Notes under the pieces: generated by a model
The model's database searches: none
What the model was told of the DNA's origin: nothing
Seen by the model: the letters and a program-made list of their open reading frames with translations, nothing else
Part shown: positions 40,619 through 49,275 of the stretch, one piece after another
Layout of the letters: each line of letters opens with the position of its first letter
How positions within the stretch are numbered: the stretch's first letter is position 1
Source: an uncultured bacterium
GTDB taxonomy: Bacteria > Actinomycetota > Thermoleophilia > Solirubrobacterales > 70-9
Direction: 5' to 3'
Assembly: GCA_903901855.1 (NCBI GenBank)
Contig: CAIUSP010000018.1
Span: 1-51,494, forward strand
Length of the DNA: 51,494 nucleotides
Program-made: the position numbers and the translations under genes

Positions 40619-40643
40619 TGGCACTCTCTACTGGAGAGTGCCA
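40619..40643 (-). promoter_or_regulatory. CIRCE operator (HrcA site)
   Basis: TGGCACTC-N9-GAGTGCCA, and palindromic for 10 bases on each side (TGGCACTCTC / GAGAGTGCCA). It differs from the TTAGCACTC consensus by TGG for TAG at the ends. It starts about 12 bases after the -10 box, right at the expected transcription start, the classical repressor position. HrcA itself is not in the window. Confidence 0.9.
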
Positions 40644-40654
40644 AGTTCCGGAGG

Positions 40655-40683
40655 AGTATAGGCAACTAGGGCCGATTTTCCAA
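40655..40683 (-). promoter_or_regulatory. Promoter of groESL
   Basis: TTGGAA (-35, 40678-40683), 17-base spacer, TATACT (-10, 40655-40660). The best housekeeping-type promoter in the window. Confidence 0.8.
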
Positions 40684-40700
40684 GGCCTCCGCCGGAATCC

Positions 40701-41105
40701 TCAGTTCTGGGACGGCGGATCGCCGTTGCCGCCCAGCAGGGCACCGGGACGCTCGACGATCTGGGAGAAGCGGATCACGCTGACCGTGTCATCCGGCGAG
40801 ATCGGCCGACCGTAGATCTGCTCGAGGAAGGCGAGACTGTCTTCGAGCCTGCGGAACTCGGGATTGTCGTGCTCGATGTCCCGGGGAGAGAGCTCGGAGG
40901 CCTTCTTCATCTCGACATCGTCGACCACCGCCGCAAATATCTTCTCGCGAGGCTGATGTCTGTATCCAACGGTGATCCAGACGACCAAACCCCGCTTGTA
41001 CTTACGAGATTTGTCTCCCAGTCGGATGGTGGCGGTCTTCCGACCTCGCTTCAATTGGTCGACGAATACGGCAGAGTAGAAATTGAGTACGTAGATCCCG
41101 CTCAC
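40701..41105 (-). CDS. ASCH-domain protein
   Basis: A 134-residue beta-barrel protein of the ASCH (PUA-related) superfamily, thought to bind RNA. The N-terminal strand IYVLNFYSAVFVDQLKRGRKTATIRLGD contains the typical lysine- and threonine-bearing signature, then KYKRGLVVWITVGYRHQPREKIFAAVV, and a helix with RRLEDSLAFLEQIYG. The start GTG 41105 is set by a TAGGCT box 7 bases upstream; the longer open frame upstream overlaps the divergent RTX gene and is not coding. Molecular role unknown. Confidence 0.8.
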   Translation of the reverse strand: MSGIYVLNFYSAVFVDQLKRGRKTATIRLGDKSRKYKRGLVVWITVGYRHQPREKIFAAVVDDVEMKKASELSPRDIEHDNPEFRRLEDSLAFLEQIYGRPISPDDTVSVIRFSQIVERPGALLGGNGDPPSQN

Positions 41106-41112
41106 CACGGGC

Positions 41113-41118
41113 AGCCTA
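41113..41118 (-). promoter_or_regulatory. Leaderless -10 box for the ASCH gene
   Basis: TAGGCT ends 7 bases before GTG 41105. Confidence 0.5.
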
Positions 41119-41169
41119 GAGCAAGCAGGCGCACAACCTTTGCCTCCCGTGCGTGTTCTTGATGATGCG

Positions 41170-42978
41170 ATGAAAGTGATCAGATACCCCCTAGTCCTGA
41201 CCGCTACGGTCCTGGCAGCCCAGCTGGTCCTGGGTGTGTCGCTGACGCAGGCCCGCCCGACCTGTGGCGGAAAGGTCGCCGACATCGTCAAGGGCCCTGG
41301 CAACGACCGTCTGGTCAACCCGATCGGCCCTCAGGTGATCGTCCTCGGGGGCGGTAACGACGTTTTGATCACCCGAACCGGATCCAAAGGTCCGGACACC
41401 GTTTGCGGTGGACCGGGAGACGACCAGATCAACAGCGGCAGCGGTGCCGATCGAGTCTTCGGAAACGACGGTGCCGACTCGATAATCGGTGAGAAGGGTG
41501 GAGACAAGGTCTACGGAGGAACGGGCAACGATCTCGTCCGATCCGGTCGTGGTGTGGACAGGATCTACGGATCCAGCGGCGACGATTCCATCTACACCGA
41601 TGCCGGCAAGGACTGGATCGACGCTGGTTCAGGCGATGACACCGTGTTCGGTCAGGACGGGAGAGAGAAGGCGACCCGCGGCGGGGACGGAGACGATTTC
41701 ATCGATACGGGTGCCGGTGGTGAGACGGTCTACGGAGGCAGTGGCGCCGACTACATCCGGGGACGCGACGGGAGTGACTTCATATACGGAGGATCAGGAC
41801 CGGACCGCATCTACGGTGACCAGGTCGACGACCATCTCTACGGCGAGGCCGGAGACGATGTGGTGATAGGCGGTCACGGGATCGACTTCCTGTACGGCGA
41901 CGAGGATGCCGATCTCTTGCGCGGTGGCACCAACGGAGATGACTACTTCGGTGGATCGGGAATCGATACCGTGAGTTTCGCCACTGCCACACCTCCCGGA
42001 GCAAGCGCGGGAATTCCAGGTGTGAGGATCGATGCCGGCTCGGCCGCTGGCGACGATGGCAGCTCCGAGACCCTCAGCAGTATCGAATCGATTCTCGGCT
42101 CTCCTTATGCCGATGACAACAACTCGGGTCGCGCGTTCGAGGATCTATGTGGAGCCCCAGGTTGCGCCCACGAGCAGGTGCTGGTCGACGATCGCACCGA
42201 CCGCGATGTGGGTCTGGTCTTGATCGGCGACGACAGCGCCGACGACAACTGGGTCGTCTCGTCCAGCGAAACGACTGTCAGCATCGTCGCCTCTTCGCCT
42301 CTTTCGGCCGGAAACGGATGCACCCCCACGGCAAGCGGTGCCACCTGTGAGATACCTGCCGATCTCGGCTTCATCGCCGCGTGGACAGGAGATGGAGACG
42401 ACCGCATCGAGATCAACTCAGCCGTTGCTGATACTGCCACGACCGACCTCGATGGCTCCGACGGTGACGACGAGGTAATCGGCGGGCCGCTCGATGACGT
42501 GATCATCGACGGCGGAGGGCGTGACCTGCTTTCGGGTCGGGCCGGCGCAGACGCCCTGATCAGCAATATCGGTGCCGACGAACTGCTCGGTGGCGACGGC
42601 AATGATCAGTTGGTCACCAACACGATCTGCGTTCCGCACTCGTTCTCTGGAGGCGGCGGTATCCAGGACATCGCCGGATTCGCGCGCGTTCAGGACGTGG
42701 GGATCGAGGCCAAGTTGGGGGGCACGGCCAAGGCCCGCAACGACTCGTCCTGTGCCGCCACGACCGTCTCGGCCGATCTCGAGATCCTCGAGGGTACGAG
42801 TCAGAACGATGTCCTGATCGGGACAAACGGCTCCGACACGATCTACGCGAGGCAGGGAGATGACCTGCTGAAGGGGCTCAGGGGCGAAGACAGACTCTTC
42901 GGATCGATCGGAAGAGACGACTGCTCGGGCGGTGGAGGTCCTACGCTCTTCGACAGTTGCGAGATCAAGCGCAGGTAG
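41170..42978 (+). CDS. Secreted RTX-repeat (haemolysin-type calcium-binding) protein
   Basis: A 602-residue exported protein. Residues 1-28 are a signal peptide (MKVIRYPLVLTATVLAAQLV, then LGVSLTQARP). Residues 60-270 are tandem RTX-like nonapeptides of the GGxGxDxUx kind (GGPGDDQIN, GGTGNDLVR, GGSGADYIR, GGSGPDRIY, GEAGDDVVI), which fold into a calcium-loaded parallel beta roll. A second RTX block lies near 440-490, and a third at the end (GTNGSDTIYARQGDDLLKG). No adhesin, protease or lipase domain is seen. The Sec-type signal peptide is unusual beside the type I secretion that RTX proteins use in Gram-negatives. Function unknown; ATG 41170 lacks a clear ribosome site. Confidence 0.83.
   Translation: MKVIRYPLVLTATVLAAQLVLGVSLTQARPTCGGKVADIVKGPGNDRLVNPIGPQVIVLGGGNDVLITRTGSKGPDTVCGGPGDDQINSGSGADRVFGNDGADSIIGEKGGDKVYGGTGNDLVRSGRGVDRIYGSSGDDSIYTDAGKDWIDAGSGDDTVFGQDGREKATRGGDGDDFIDTGAGGETVYGGSGADYIRGRDGSDFIYGGSGPDRIYGDQVDDHLYGEAGDDVVIGGHGIDFLYGDEDADLLRGGTNGDDYFGGSGIDTVSFATATPPGASAGIPGVRIDAGSAAGDDGSSETLSSIESILGSPYADDNNSGRAFEDLCGAPGCAHEQVLVDDRTDRDVGLVLIGDDSADDNWVVSSSETTVSIVASSPLSAGNGCTPTASGATCEIPADLGFIAAWTGDGDDRIEINSAVADTATTDLDGSDGDDEVIGGPLDDVIIDGGGRDLLSGRAGADALISNIGADELLGGDGNDQLVTNTICVPHSFSGGGGIQDIAGFARVQDVGIEAKLGGTAKARNDSSCAATTVSADLEILEGTSQNDVLIGTNGSDTIYARQGDDLLKGLRGEDRLFGSIGRDDCSGGGGPTLFDSCEIKRR
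41395..41960 (+). repeat. Tandem 27-bp RTX nonapeptide repeats
   Basis: In-frame 9-codon units encoding GGxGxDxUx. They are degenerate at DNA level, so this is a protein repeat, not a satellite. Confidence 0.8.
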
Positions 42979-42989
42979 CCAAACGGCGC

Positions 42990-43637
42990 TCAGCCCTCGT
43001 AGCCGGCCTCCCCGATCAGCGGTACGAAGCGGCAGGGCCCGATCTCCTCGACGTTACGCTGTCCGGTGTCGCCGAGCGTGACTCGGGTCAGCACCTCACC
43101 GCCGTCTGCCGAGACTGGAACCACCAGCCTCCCTCCCTGCTCCAATTGGGAAACGAGACGCTCCGACAGGTTCGGAGCCCCCGCGTGTACCGCGATCGCG
43201 CCATAAGGAGCCAGCGCAGGCCAGCCACCCGATCCGTCCCCGGAGATACAGGTCACGCGCTCGACTCCGCACTCACGCAGCGCTGCCTCTGCCCGATTGG
43301 TCAGTTCCGGGATCCGCTCGATCGAGATCACCTCTTTGCAGAGATGGGAGAGGACCGCCGCCGAATAACCTGACCCGGTTCCGATCTCGAGCACCTTCTC
43401 ATCTCCGGTCAGAAGCAGGCTCTGGCAGATCTCGGCGACCATCAGAGGCTGGGAGATCGTCTGATCGAATCCGATCGGCAGGGCTCCGTCGGCGTAGGCG
43501 AGATGCCTGCTCTCCTCGGGGACGAATGCCTCTCTTGGTACCGCTCCCATCGCAGTGAGGACCCGCTCGTCGGTGATCCCCCGGCCCCGAAGCTGCTGCT
43601 CGACCATTTCGGCCCTGAGTCCGGGGTAGTCGCTCAA
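42990..43637 (-). CDS. pcm: Protein-L-isoaspartate O-methyltransferase
   Basis: SAM-dependent repair enzyme that methylates isoaspartyl residues in aged proteins, 215 residues. Motif I is VLEIGTGSGYSAAVLSHL (about residue 85), preceded by the family-specific GFDQTISQPLMVA and REAFVPEESRHLAYAD. The rest of the methyltransferase fold follows (ISIERIPEL, CISGDGSGGWPALAPYGAIAV). Start is TTG 43637, overlapping the stop of the regulator gene (TTGA), so the two are translated together. Convergent with the RTX gene, 11 bases apart. Confidence 0.92.
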   Translation of the reverse strand: MSDYPGLRAEMVEQQLRGRGITDERVLTAMGAVPREAFVPEESRHLAYADGALPIGFDQTISQPLMVAEICQSLLLTGDEKVLEIGTGSGYSAAVLSHLCKEVISIERIPELTNRAEAALRECGVERVTCISGDGSGGWPALAPYGAIAVHAGAPNLSERLVSQLEQGGRLVVPVSADGGEVLTRVTLGDTGQRNVEEIGPCRFVPLIGEAGYEG

Positions 43638-44332
43638 GGGACGTAGTTCTGGAGATCATCCGGGCGCAGGATCGTCAGCCTGCCCCGTCCGACCTTGACC
43701 ACACCCTCGCGCTCCAGACCCGCGATGAACCGGCTGACGCTCTCCCGCGAGGTGCCGGCGAGTTGGGCGAGATCCGCCTGGCGCATGTTCAATGTGACGG
43801 GCTCGTTGGTTCCACCGGCACTTGCTTCGGGAGTCGAGAGCGCCTGGATCAGGGCCGCTGAAACCCTTGCGGGAACGGTCTGGAAGGACTGGCTGGCCAG
43901 ACGCTCGTTGGCCGCCCTGAGCCTCTCGGCGAGGGCCACGACCATCTTCTCGGCCAACTCCGGATGCTGCCGAAGCAGCGAACGCATGTCGGTAGCGGGT
44001 ATGGCGAGCAGTTCGACCGCATCCGAGGTTTCGACGCTCGCGGATCTCTTCCCCTCATCGAACAGCGACATCTCACCGAACACCGCACCCGGACCGAGGT
44101 TGGCGAGGGTGATCGCCCGCCCGTCCCTGTGCTCTCTGGTCACACGGCACGACCCCGACTTCAGTACGAAGCAGGTTCCCCCGTCATCCCCCTCGCTGAA
44201 GACCCTGGTCTCAGCAGGGAACCGACGCGGTATAGCGAGAGCGGCAACCTGCTTCAGCTCGTCGGTCGAAAGCGACGAGAACAGGGGAACCCCTGCCAGC
44301 AGTTGCACGATGCCTTCGGCTCTCTCCTCCAT
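43634..44332 (-). CDS. Crp/Fnr-family transcriptional regulator
   Basis: A 232-residue regulator. Residues 10-125 form a cyclic-nucleotide-binding barrel with the phosphate cassette FGEMSLFDEGKRSASV, which keeps the glutamate and the R-S-A pattern needed to bind cAMP (or cGMP). A long dimer helix follows (LAERLRAANERLASQSFQT). The C-terminal winged helix has the recognition region MRQADLAQLAGTSRESVSRFIAGLEREGVV, typical of CRP/GlxR proteins, and no cluster-binding cysteines as in Fnr. It is a likely global regulator. A GATAAT lies 9 bases before the ATG, again with no room for a leader. Coupled to pcm. Confidence 0.9.
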   Translation of the reverse strand: MEERAEGIVQLLAGVPLFSSLSTDELKQVAALAIPRRFPAETRVFSEGDDGGTCFVLKSGSCRVTREHRDGRAITLANLGPGAVFGEMSLFDEGKRSASVETSDAVELLAIPATDMRSLLRQHPELAEKMVVALAERLRAANERLASQSFQTVPARVSAALIQALSTPEASAGGTNEPVTLNMRQADLAQLAGTSRESVSRFIAGLEREGVVKVGRGRLTILRPDDLQNYVP

Positions 44333-44391
44333 CCCTTCTGGATTATCCAGCCTCTGGCAAGCGCGTGTTGGAAGGTGACGCTCTCGGGTGG

Positions 44392-44943
44392 CTACCAGGG
44401 GAGGTCATCGGCGATCTCGGAGAGCCTGGGAGCGGTGTCGTCCCTGTCCGAGACCAAGCGTGACATGGCCGGCCAGTCGACGTTCACATCAGGGTCGTTC
44501 CATGCGATGCCGCTCTCAGTGGCTGCGTCGTAGTAGCTGGAGAGCTTGTAGATCACATCGGCCTCGTCGCTGAGAACGCAGAATGCGTGACCGAATCCGA
44601 TCGGAACCAGCAGTTGACGCCGGTTGACGTCGCTCAACTCGAAACCCTCCCAGCTGCCGAAGGTGGGTGACTCCCTCCTCAGGTCCACCGCGACATCGAG
44701 GATCGTGCCACGCGCACAGCGGACGAGCTTTGCCTGACCTGGCGCGGTCTGGAAGTGGATACCTCTCAGCGTTCCCTTGATCGAGCGTGAGTGGTTCTCC
44801 TGGACGAAGTCACATTCGATGCCAAGCTCGCCCATCACATCGCTGCGCCAACTCTCGCTGAGGAATCCTCGCGGGTCCTCATTGGCCGACACCTCGAAGA
44901 GAATCAGTCCCTCCAGCTCGGTATCGAGGCGCTCGAAGCTCAT
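44392..44943 (-). CDS. rfbC: dTDP-4-dehydrorhamnose 3,5-epimerase
   Basis: Third enzyme of dTDP-L-rhamnose synthesis, 183 residues, cupin fold. Family marks are FEVSANEDPRGFLSESWR, FVQENHSRSIKGTLRGIHFQ with the catalytic histidine, CARGTILDVAVDLRRESPTFGSW, LLVPIGFGHAFCVLSDEADVIYKLSSYYD with the tyrosine proton donor, and GIAWNDPDVNVDWP. Last gene of the rml operon; overlaps rfbB by 4 bases (ATGA). Rhamnose is used in the arabinogalactan linker or other cell-wall glycans of actinobacteria. Confidence 0.95.
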   Translation of the reverse strand: MSFERLDTELEGLILFEVSANEDPRGFLSESWRSDVMGELGIECDFVQENHSRSIKGTLRGIHFQTAPGQAKLVRCARGTILDVAVDLRRESPTFGSWEGFELSDVNRRQLLVPIGFGHAFCVLSDEADVIYKLSSYYDAATESGIAWNDPDVNVDWPAMSRLVSDRDDTAPRLSEIADDLPW

Positions 44944-45959
44944 CTGTCGGAGCCTGCTCCCAGCTCTTGGCCGTAATGGCTCAGGTAGTAGTCCCGATAC
45001 TCACCCGACCGGATTGGTTCCCACCACTGCGGGTTGTCTCGATACCAGGCAAAAGTGCTCTCGATCCCCTCGTGGAATCCGATCTCCGCCTTCCAGCCGA
45101 GCGCTTCGAGCCGAGCTGACGAGAGCGAGTAGCGAAGGTCGTGGCCAGGGCGGTCCTCGATGAAGTCGATCCGGGACTCGTCTCCGCCTGCCAGCTCGAT
45201 GATCCTCTTAACGACCTCGATGTTCTCGAGCTCGTCGGGCCCTCCGACGTTGTAGGCCTCTCCGGTCGCTCCGCACTCGAGCACGACGTCTATCGCGGCA
45301 CAGAAGTCCTGGACGTTGAGCCAGTTCCGGACTTGCTTTCCATCCCCGTAGACCGGGAGTTGGTCGCCGGCGAGTGCGTTGAGGATGCAGAGGGGGATGA
45401 GTTTCTCGGGATGCTGGCGGGCACCGTAATTGTTGGATGCGCGCACGATCAGGGCATCGGAGCCGTAGGTGCGCGCGAACGCGCCCACGAGCAGGTCTCC
45501 TCCTGCCTTCGAGGCCGAGTACGGGGAGGAGGGATCGAGCGGTGAGGACTCGGTAGCGGACCCCTCTGTGCCCGAGAAGTCACCGTAGACCTCGTCGGTC
45601 GAAATCTGCAGATGCCGTATGCCGGCCTCGCGGGCCGCATCGAGCAGGACGTAGGTGCCGAACACATCGGTTTCGATGAACTCACCAGGCGTCTCTATGG
45701 AGCGATCGACATGGCTCTCAGCCGCGAAATTGATCACCGCATCACATCCCGTGATGGCCGCCGAAACCGCGGTTCGGTCCCGGATGTCACCTTGGACGAA
45801 TTCGAGTCTGTCCGACGCCGCGCCTTCGAGATTCTCCCGTCTTCCTGCGTAGGTCAGTTTGTCTAGGACGACGATGTGATCCTCCGGATGGACCTCGAGC
45901 CGACGCTCGACGAAATTGGAACCGATGAAACCTGCACCACCTGTGACCAGTAACTTCAT
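44940..45959 (-). CDS. rfbB: dTDP-glucose 4,6-dehydratase
   Basis: Extended SDR enzyme (339 residues) making dTDP-4-keto-6-deoxyglucose, the second step to dTDP-rhamnose. NAD site LLVTGGAGFIGSNFVE, catalytic ISTDEVYGDF with the T-D-E triad pattern, and the YSASKAGGD tyrosine-lysine pair are all in place, then IVRASNNYGARQHPEKLIP and RNWLNVQDFCAAID. ATG 45959 overlaps the rfbD stop (ATGA). The frame extends upstream inside rfbD, but that part is shadow sequence. Confidence 0.97.
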   Translation of the reverse strand: MKLLVTGGAGFIGSNFVERRLEVHPEDHIVVLDKLTYAGRRENLEGAASDRLEFVQGDIRDRTAVSAAITGCDAVINFAAESHVDRSIETPGEFIETDVFGTYVLLDAAREAGIRHLQISTDEVYGDFSGTEGSATESSPLDPSSPYSASKAGGDLLVGAFARTYGSDALIVRASNNYGARQHPEKLIPLCILNALAGDQLPVYGDGKQVRNWLNVQDFCAAIDVVLECGATGEAYNVGGPDELENIEVVKRIIELAGGDESRIDFIEDRPGHDLRYSLSSARLEALGWKAEIGFHEGIESTFAWYRDNPQWWEPIRSGEYRDYYLSHYGQELGAGSDR

Positions 45960-46822
45960 GCAGGCACCTCGTCTGGACTCGGCGTGCGTCGGCTCTGGAG
46001 ATATTCGGCGAGACCTGTCTTCCATTCGGGCAGCATGATGGGAGTTTCCCACTCGCTGACCAGAACCGAGTTCGCGGGGCGTCGAGCAGGGCGCGGGAAC
46101 GCTGCAGTGTCGATCGGAATCAGGTCGACCTCCATCTGCGCCTGCCTGAAGATCTCCTCTGCGAATTCGTACCAGGAGCACTCTCCGGTGCCGGCCATGT
46201 GATGGATGCCGTAGGAGTCGGTCTCGATCAAACGTGCCAGCCCTGCTGCGAGATGACCCGTAAAGGTAGGGCTGCCGACCTGGTCATGGACGACCTTCAC
46301 CGGCACGCCGGTCGATCCGACCTCGAGCATCGTCTCCACGAAGTTCGGCTTCTGGTTTGCGACCCCGAACAGCCATGAGGTCCTGACGATGAAGTGGTTG
46401 GGGTTGGCCGCTCGCACAGTCTCCTCTCCGGCCAGCTTCGATCGGCCGTAGGCCTGAATCGGTGAGGTCGGGTCGGATTCGACATACGGGGTCTCCTTGG
46501 CCCCGTCGAAGACGTAGTCGGTTGAGATCTGGCAGATACTCGCCCCGATCGCCGCAGCAGCAGCTCCCAGGTAACCAGCTCCTGAAGCGTTGACCTCGGT
46601 CGCTTCCTCCTCATGGGTTTCGGCCCCGTCGACATCCGTCCAAGCGGCGCAGTTGACCACCGTTGCGGGCGCATGCTCCTTCACCAATGTCTCGACGGCC
46701 GACTGATCGGTCAGGTCGAGGTCGCTGCGAGAAAGTGCGATTACCTCGTGGCCGAGTTCTCGCGCGGCTACGGTGAAGTCCCCTCCGAGCATCCCGCTCG
46801 CTCCGGTGATCAGGATCTTCAT
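45956..46822 (-). CDS. rfbD: dTDP-4-dehydrorhamnose reductase
   Basis: Final enzyme of the pathway, 288 residues, NAD(P)H-dependent reductase. Starts with the nucleotide fold MKILITGASGMLGGDFTVAA, then NCAAWTDVDGAE, ISTDYVFDG (T-D-Y pattern), the YGRSKLAGEE tyrosine-lysine pair and VRTSWLFG. The C-terminal substrate domain has the typical RPANSVL motif. It lies 10 bases after rfbA and overlaps rfbB. Gene order rmlA-D-B-C. Confidence 0.96.
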   Translation of the reverse strand: MKILITGASGMLGGDFTVAARELGHEVIALSRSDLDLTDQSAVETLVKEHAPATVVNCAAWTDVDGAETHEEEATEVNASGAGYLGAAAAAIGASICQISTDYVFDGAKETPYVESDPTSPIQAYGRSKLAGEETVRAANPNHFIVRTSWLFGVANQKPNFVETMLEVGSTGVPVKVVHDQVGSPTFTGHLAAGLARLIETDSYGIHHMAGTGECSWYEFAEEIFRQAQMEVDLIPIDTAAFPRPARRPANSVLVSEWETPIMLPEWKTGLAEYLQSRRTPSPDEVPA

Positions 46823-46832
46823 GCCGTGAGGG

Positions 46833-47909
46833 TCATGGCATCGTGATCTCTGCGTGGTCGCCGACCAGGAACTGCAGCGCCCTTGGCCGGTCCGCTCCTC
46901 CGGTGATGGTCACGTCGCGCCCGAGCAGACTCCGTTCCATTCGCGAGCCGAGATCCGAGATGCTGGAGTTCGCGAGGACGATCGAGTGTTCGATCTCTGA
47001 GTTGTTCACGCGCACTCCGCGACCTATGGATGTGTAGGGACCGATGTAGGCGTCTCGGAGATCGGCATCGGCGTCGATCACGGCGGGGCCCCTGACCACG
47101 GTTCTCTCCAGCCTTGCTCCCGGCGCGATGACCACACGTCCATCGACTTCGGAATCGATCAGCTCGCCATCGATGCTGGATTCGAGGTCTTCGAGTACCA
47201 GACGGTTGGCCTCGAGCATGTCCTCGAGCCGCCCGGTGTCCTTCCACCATCCCTTGACGCGATGTGCGCTCACCTTGGAGCCACCGTCGATCAACTTCTG
47301 GATCGCGTCGGTGATCTCCAGTTCCCCTCTCGGCGATGGCTCGATCTCCCGGGCGGCCTGGTGGATCGATGGCGCGAACATGTAGACGCCGACGAGAGCC
47401 AGATCGCTCGGAGGATCCTCTGGCTTTTCGATCAGCCGCACCACTCGCTCGCCATCGAGCTCGGCAACTCCGTAGGAAGAGGGATCATCGACCGGCGTGA
47501 GGAGGATCAGAGCGTCGGGTTCCTGACTGCGGAAGGCCTCGACCAGATCGACGATTCCGTCTCGCAATAGGTTGTCGCCGAGGTACATCACGAAGGGGCT
47601 GTCGGCGAGGAAGTCAGCCGCTGTCAACATCGCGTGGGCCAGGCCCAGCGGTTCGGCCTGTTCGATGTAGGTGATCCTGGCTCCGAAGGCGCTGCCATCT
47701 CCTGCCGTATGCCGTATCTCGTCGCCGGTCGCGGGAGCGATGATGATCCCGATCTCGGTGATGCCTGCCTCCACCAGAGCCTCTATTCCGTAGAAGAGGA
47801 CGGGCTTGTTGGCCACCGGGACGAGCTGTTTGGCGGAGGTGTGCGTGATCGGCCGCAGCCGTGTGCCTGCGCCACCCGAGAGGATCAGCCCTTTCAGATC
47901 TGCACTCAT
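46833..47909 (-). CDS. rfbA: Glucose-1-phosphate thymidylyltransferase, long form
   Basis: First enzyme of dTDP-L-rhamnose synthesis, 358 residues. The nucleotidyltransferase domain has ILSGGAGTRLRPITHTSAKQLVPVANKPVLFYGIE and MYLGDNLLRDGI. Unlike E. coli RmlA (about 290 residues) it carries a C-terminal left-handed beta-helix from about residue 245 (GARLERTVVRGPAVIDADADLRDAYIGPYTSIG), the long form found in actinobacterial sugar pathways. TAGCCT ends 8 bases before the ATG. First gene of the rml operon; the upstream PPOX gene is on the same strand 61 bases away. Confidence 0.95.
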   Translation of the reverse strand: MSADLKGLILSGGAGTRLRPITHTSAKQLVPVANKPVLFYGIEALVEAGITEIGIIIAPATGDEIRHTAGDGSAFGARITYIEQAEPLGLAHAMLTAADFLADSPFVMYLGDNLLRDGIVDLVEAFRSQEPDALILLTPVDDPSSYGVAELDGERVVRLIEKPEDPPSDLALVGVYMFAPSIHQAAREIEPSPRGELEITDAIQKLIDGGSKVSAHRVKGWWKDTGRLEDMLEANRLVLEDLESSIDGELIDSEVDGRVVIAPGARLERTVVRGPAVIDADADLRDAYIGPYTSIGRGVRVNNSEIEHSIVLANSSISDLGSRMERSLLGRDVTITGGADRPRALQFLVGDHAEITMP

Positions 47910-47917
47910 CAGTGTTC

Positions 47918-47923
47918 AGGCTA
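47918..47923 (-). promoter_or_regulatory. Leaderless -10 box for the rml operon
   Basis: TAGCCT ends 8 bases before ATG 47909. Confidence 0.55.
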
Positions 47924-47970
47924 CTGCCGCGCCGCGGGCGTGAGGCCAGCGGCATTGCGGATGCACGGGA

Positions 47971-48438
47971 CTAGTAGGTGCCCCCGAGCTTGCGGTGGTC
48001 CCAACTGGCGGTGCGTACGGGATCGAAGCGGATCACGACCCTCTTCGACGCCTGCGCCTTCAAGGCTTCGGCGGCATCTCCCTCGATCGAGTCGATCCCC
48101 TCGGCGTACCTGATCGTGAGTTCCTTGGCGAACTCGAAGACCGCGTCGAACTCGGTGACCAGCTCCGCTTTCGCCTCGATCTGCACCCCGCGCAGCTCCT
48201 GATACTCGTCGCCGGACTCGATCAGCAGGGTGGCGCGATCGTCGCGCTCGATGTTCTTGACCTTCTGGGACTTTCCATAGGTCCAGACCCATATCTCTCC
48301 ATTCCGAACGACGTACCAGAGCGGCATCAAATGCGGCCAACCTCGTGGACCGAAGGTCGCGACGTTGACGATTCGCTCCTGCCCGAGGAAGTCGAGCTGC
48401 TCCTCCTCGGTCATCACTATCTGGTCTCGACGGCTCAT
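47971..48438 (-). CDS. PPOX-class (pyridoxamine oxidase-like) flavin/F420 protein
   Basis: A 155-residue split-barrel protein of the pyridoxamine 5'-phosphate oxidase superfamily. The N-terminal strands have ERIVNVATFGPRGWPHLMPLWYVVRNGEIWVWTYGKSQKVKNIERDDRATLLIE, a pattern common to actinobacterial F420- or FMN-binding members. The C-terminal WDHRKLGGTY is typical of the PPOX-class F420-dependent group. The size excludes canonical PdxH. The cofactor is not certain; F420 would fit the actinobacterial setting. A TATTCT lies 12 bases before the ATG, giving at most a very short leader. Confidence 0.82.
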   Translation of the reverse strand: MSRRDQIVMTEEEQLDFLGQERIVNVATFGPRGWPHLMPLWYVVRNGEIWVWTYGKSQKVKNIERDDRATLLIESGDEYQELRGVQIEAKAELVTEFDAVFEFAKELTIRYAEGIDSIEGDAAEALKAQASKRVVIRFDPVRTASWDHRKLGGTY

Positions 48439-48513
48439 CGGTCTTGCGTGAGAATAGGCCTAAGACAAGCATCTACGCTCACCCGCGACAGGTGCCCTCT
48501 GGCGAAGAGGGTT

Positions 48514-49269
48514 CTAGTCCAGGGAGTCCGCTGCCAGGAGGCCGTCGTCGATCAGTTTCTCCAGATGCGCCTGCATCGCCAGGGCAGCGGCGGGGCGGAG
48601 CTCCCCAGGCACGTCGTCCCAGACCAGATCCAGCAGCCTCTCCCGCGAACGTTCCCCTGCGTCCAGAACCTCGATCAGTCTCCCCTCGCGGTCGAGTCGA
48701 TGTTGCAGGTAGGTATCGATGACCGCTGCCGGGTCCTCGATCACAGGACCGTGCCCGGGGTAGAGGAGATCCGGCTCGAGAGCCCTCACCCTTCGCAGCG
48801 AACCCAGGTAGTCGGCCAGCGAGCCACCCTCTGCCTTCGGGGGTACGAGTCCCGATCCCGTGCCGAGGAGTAGATCTCCGACGAACACGACCCGCCCGAC
48901 CGACTCCTCGCGGTGAGCGGGGTGCTCGGGTTCGAGGATCAGGCAGAAGTGGTCGACCGCGTGGCCGGGCGTCGCAACCGCCTTCAAGCCTCCGATCTCC
49001 TCGGAGTCGGCGAGAGTCACAGCGGTCTCCTGCATCAGAGCAAGTGCGTCAGAGTGGTCGCCGTGTCGGTGGGTGACGACGATCCCCTCGTGCCCTCCCC
49101 GGGACTCGATTGCCTCGAGGACGACATCCACGTGCGCTTCGTTCGCTGGCCCGGGATCGATCACCAGCGTCGGCTCTCGCCCGACCAGATAGGTATTGGT
49201 CCCGGTGAGAGTCATCGGCCCGGGATTCGGGGCCGTGATCGTGGTCAGATCGAGAGTTCGATGGGCCAT
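48514..49269 (-). CDS. MBL-fold metallo-hydrolase (LACTB2-like)
   Basis: A 251-residue metallo-beta-lactamase fold protein. Zinc ligands are THRHGDHSDA (HxHxDH, about residue 68), ATPGHAVDHF (histidine), VFVGDLLLG (bridging aspartate) and YPGHGPVIED (last histidine). The N-terminal NTYLVG strand and a C-terminal winged-helix region (LRPAAALAMQAHLEKLIDDGLL) match LACTB2-type proteins, some of which are RNA endonucleases. Substrate not assigned. TAGGCT ends 6 bases before the ATG. Confidence 0.86.
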   Translation of the reverse strand: MAHRTLDLTTITAPNPGPMTLTGTNTYLVGREPTLVIDPGPANEAHVDVVLEAIESRGGHEGIVVTHRHGDHSDALALMQETAVTLADSEEIGGLKAVATPGHAVDHFCLILEPEHPAHREESVGRVVFVGDLLLGTGSGLVPPKAEGGSLADYLGSLRRVRALEPDLLYPGHGPVIEDPAAVIDTYLQHRLDREGRLIEVLDAGERSRERLLDLVWDDVPGELRPAAALAMQAHLEKLIDDGLLAADSLD

Positions 49270-49275
49270 GTCCAG

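Noticed and set aside
41395-41960. Tandem repeats considered as a CRISPR array
   Set aside because: The repeats are in-frame, degenerate at DNA level and encode RTX nonapeptides; there are no spacers and no cas genes.
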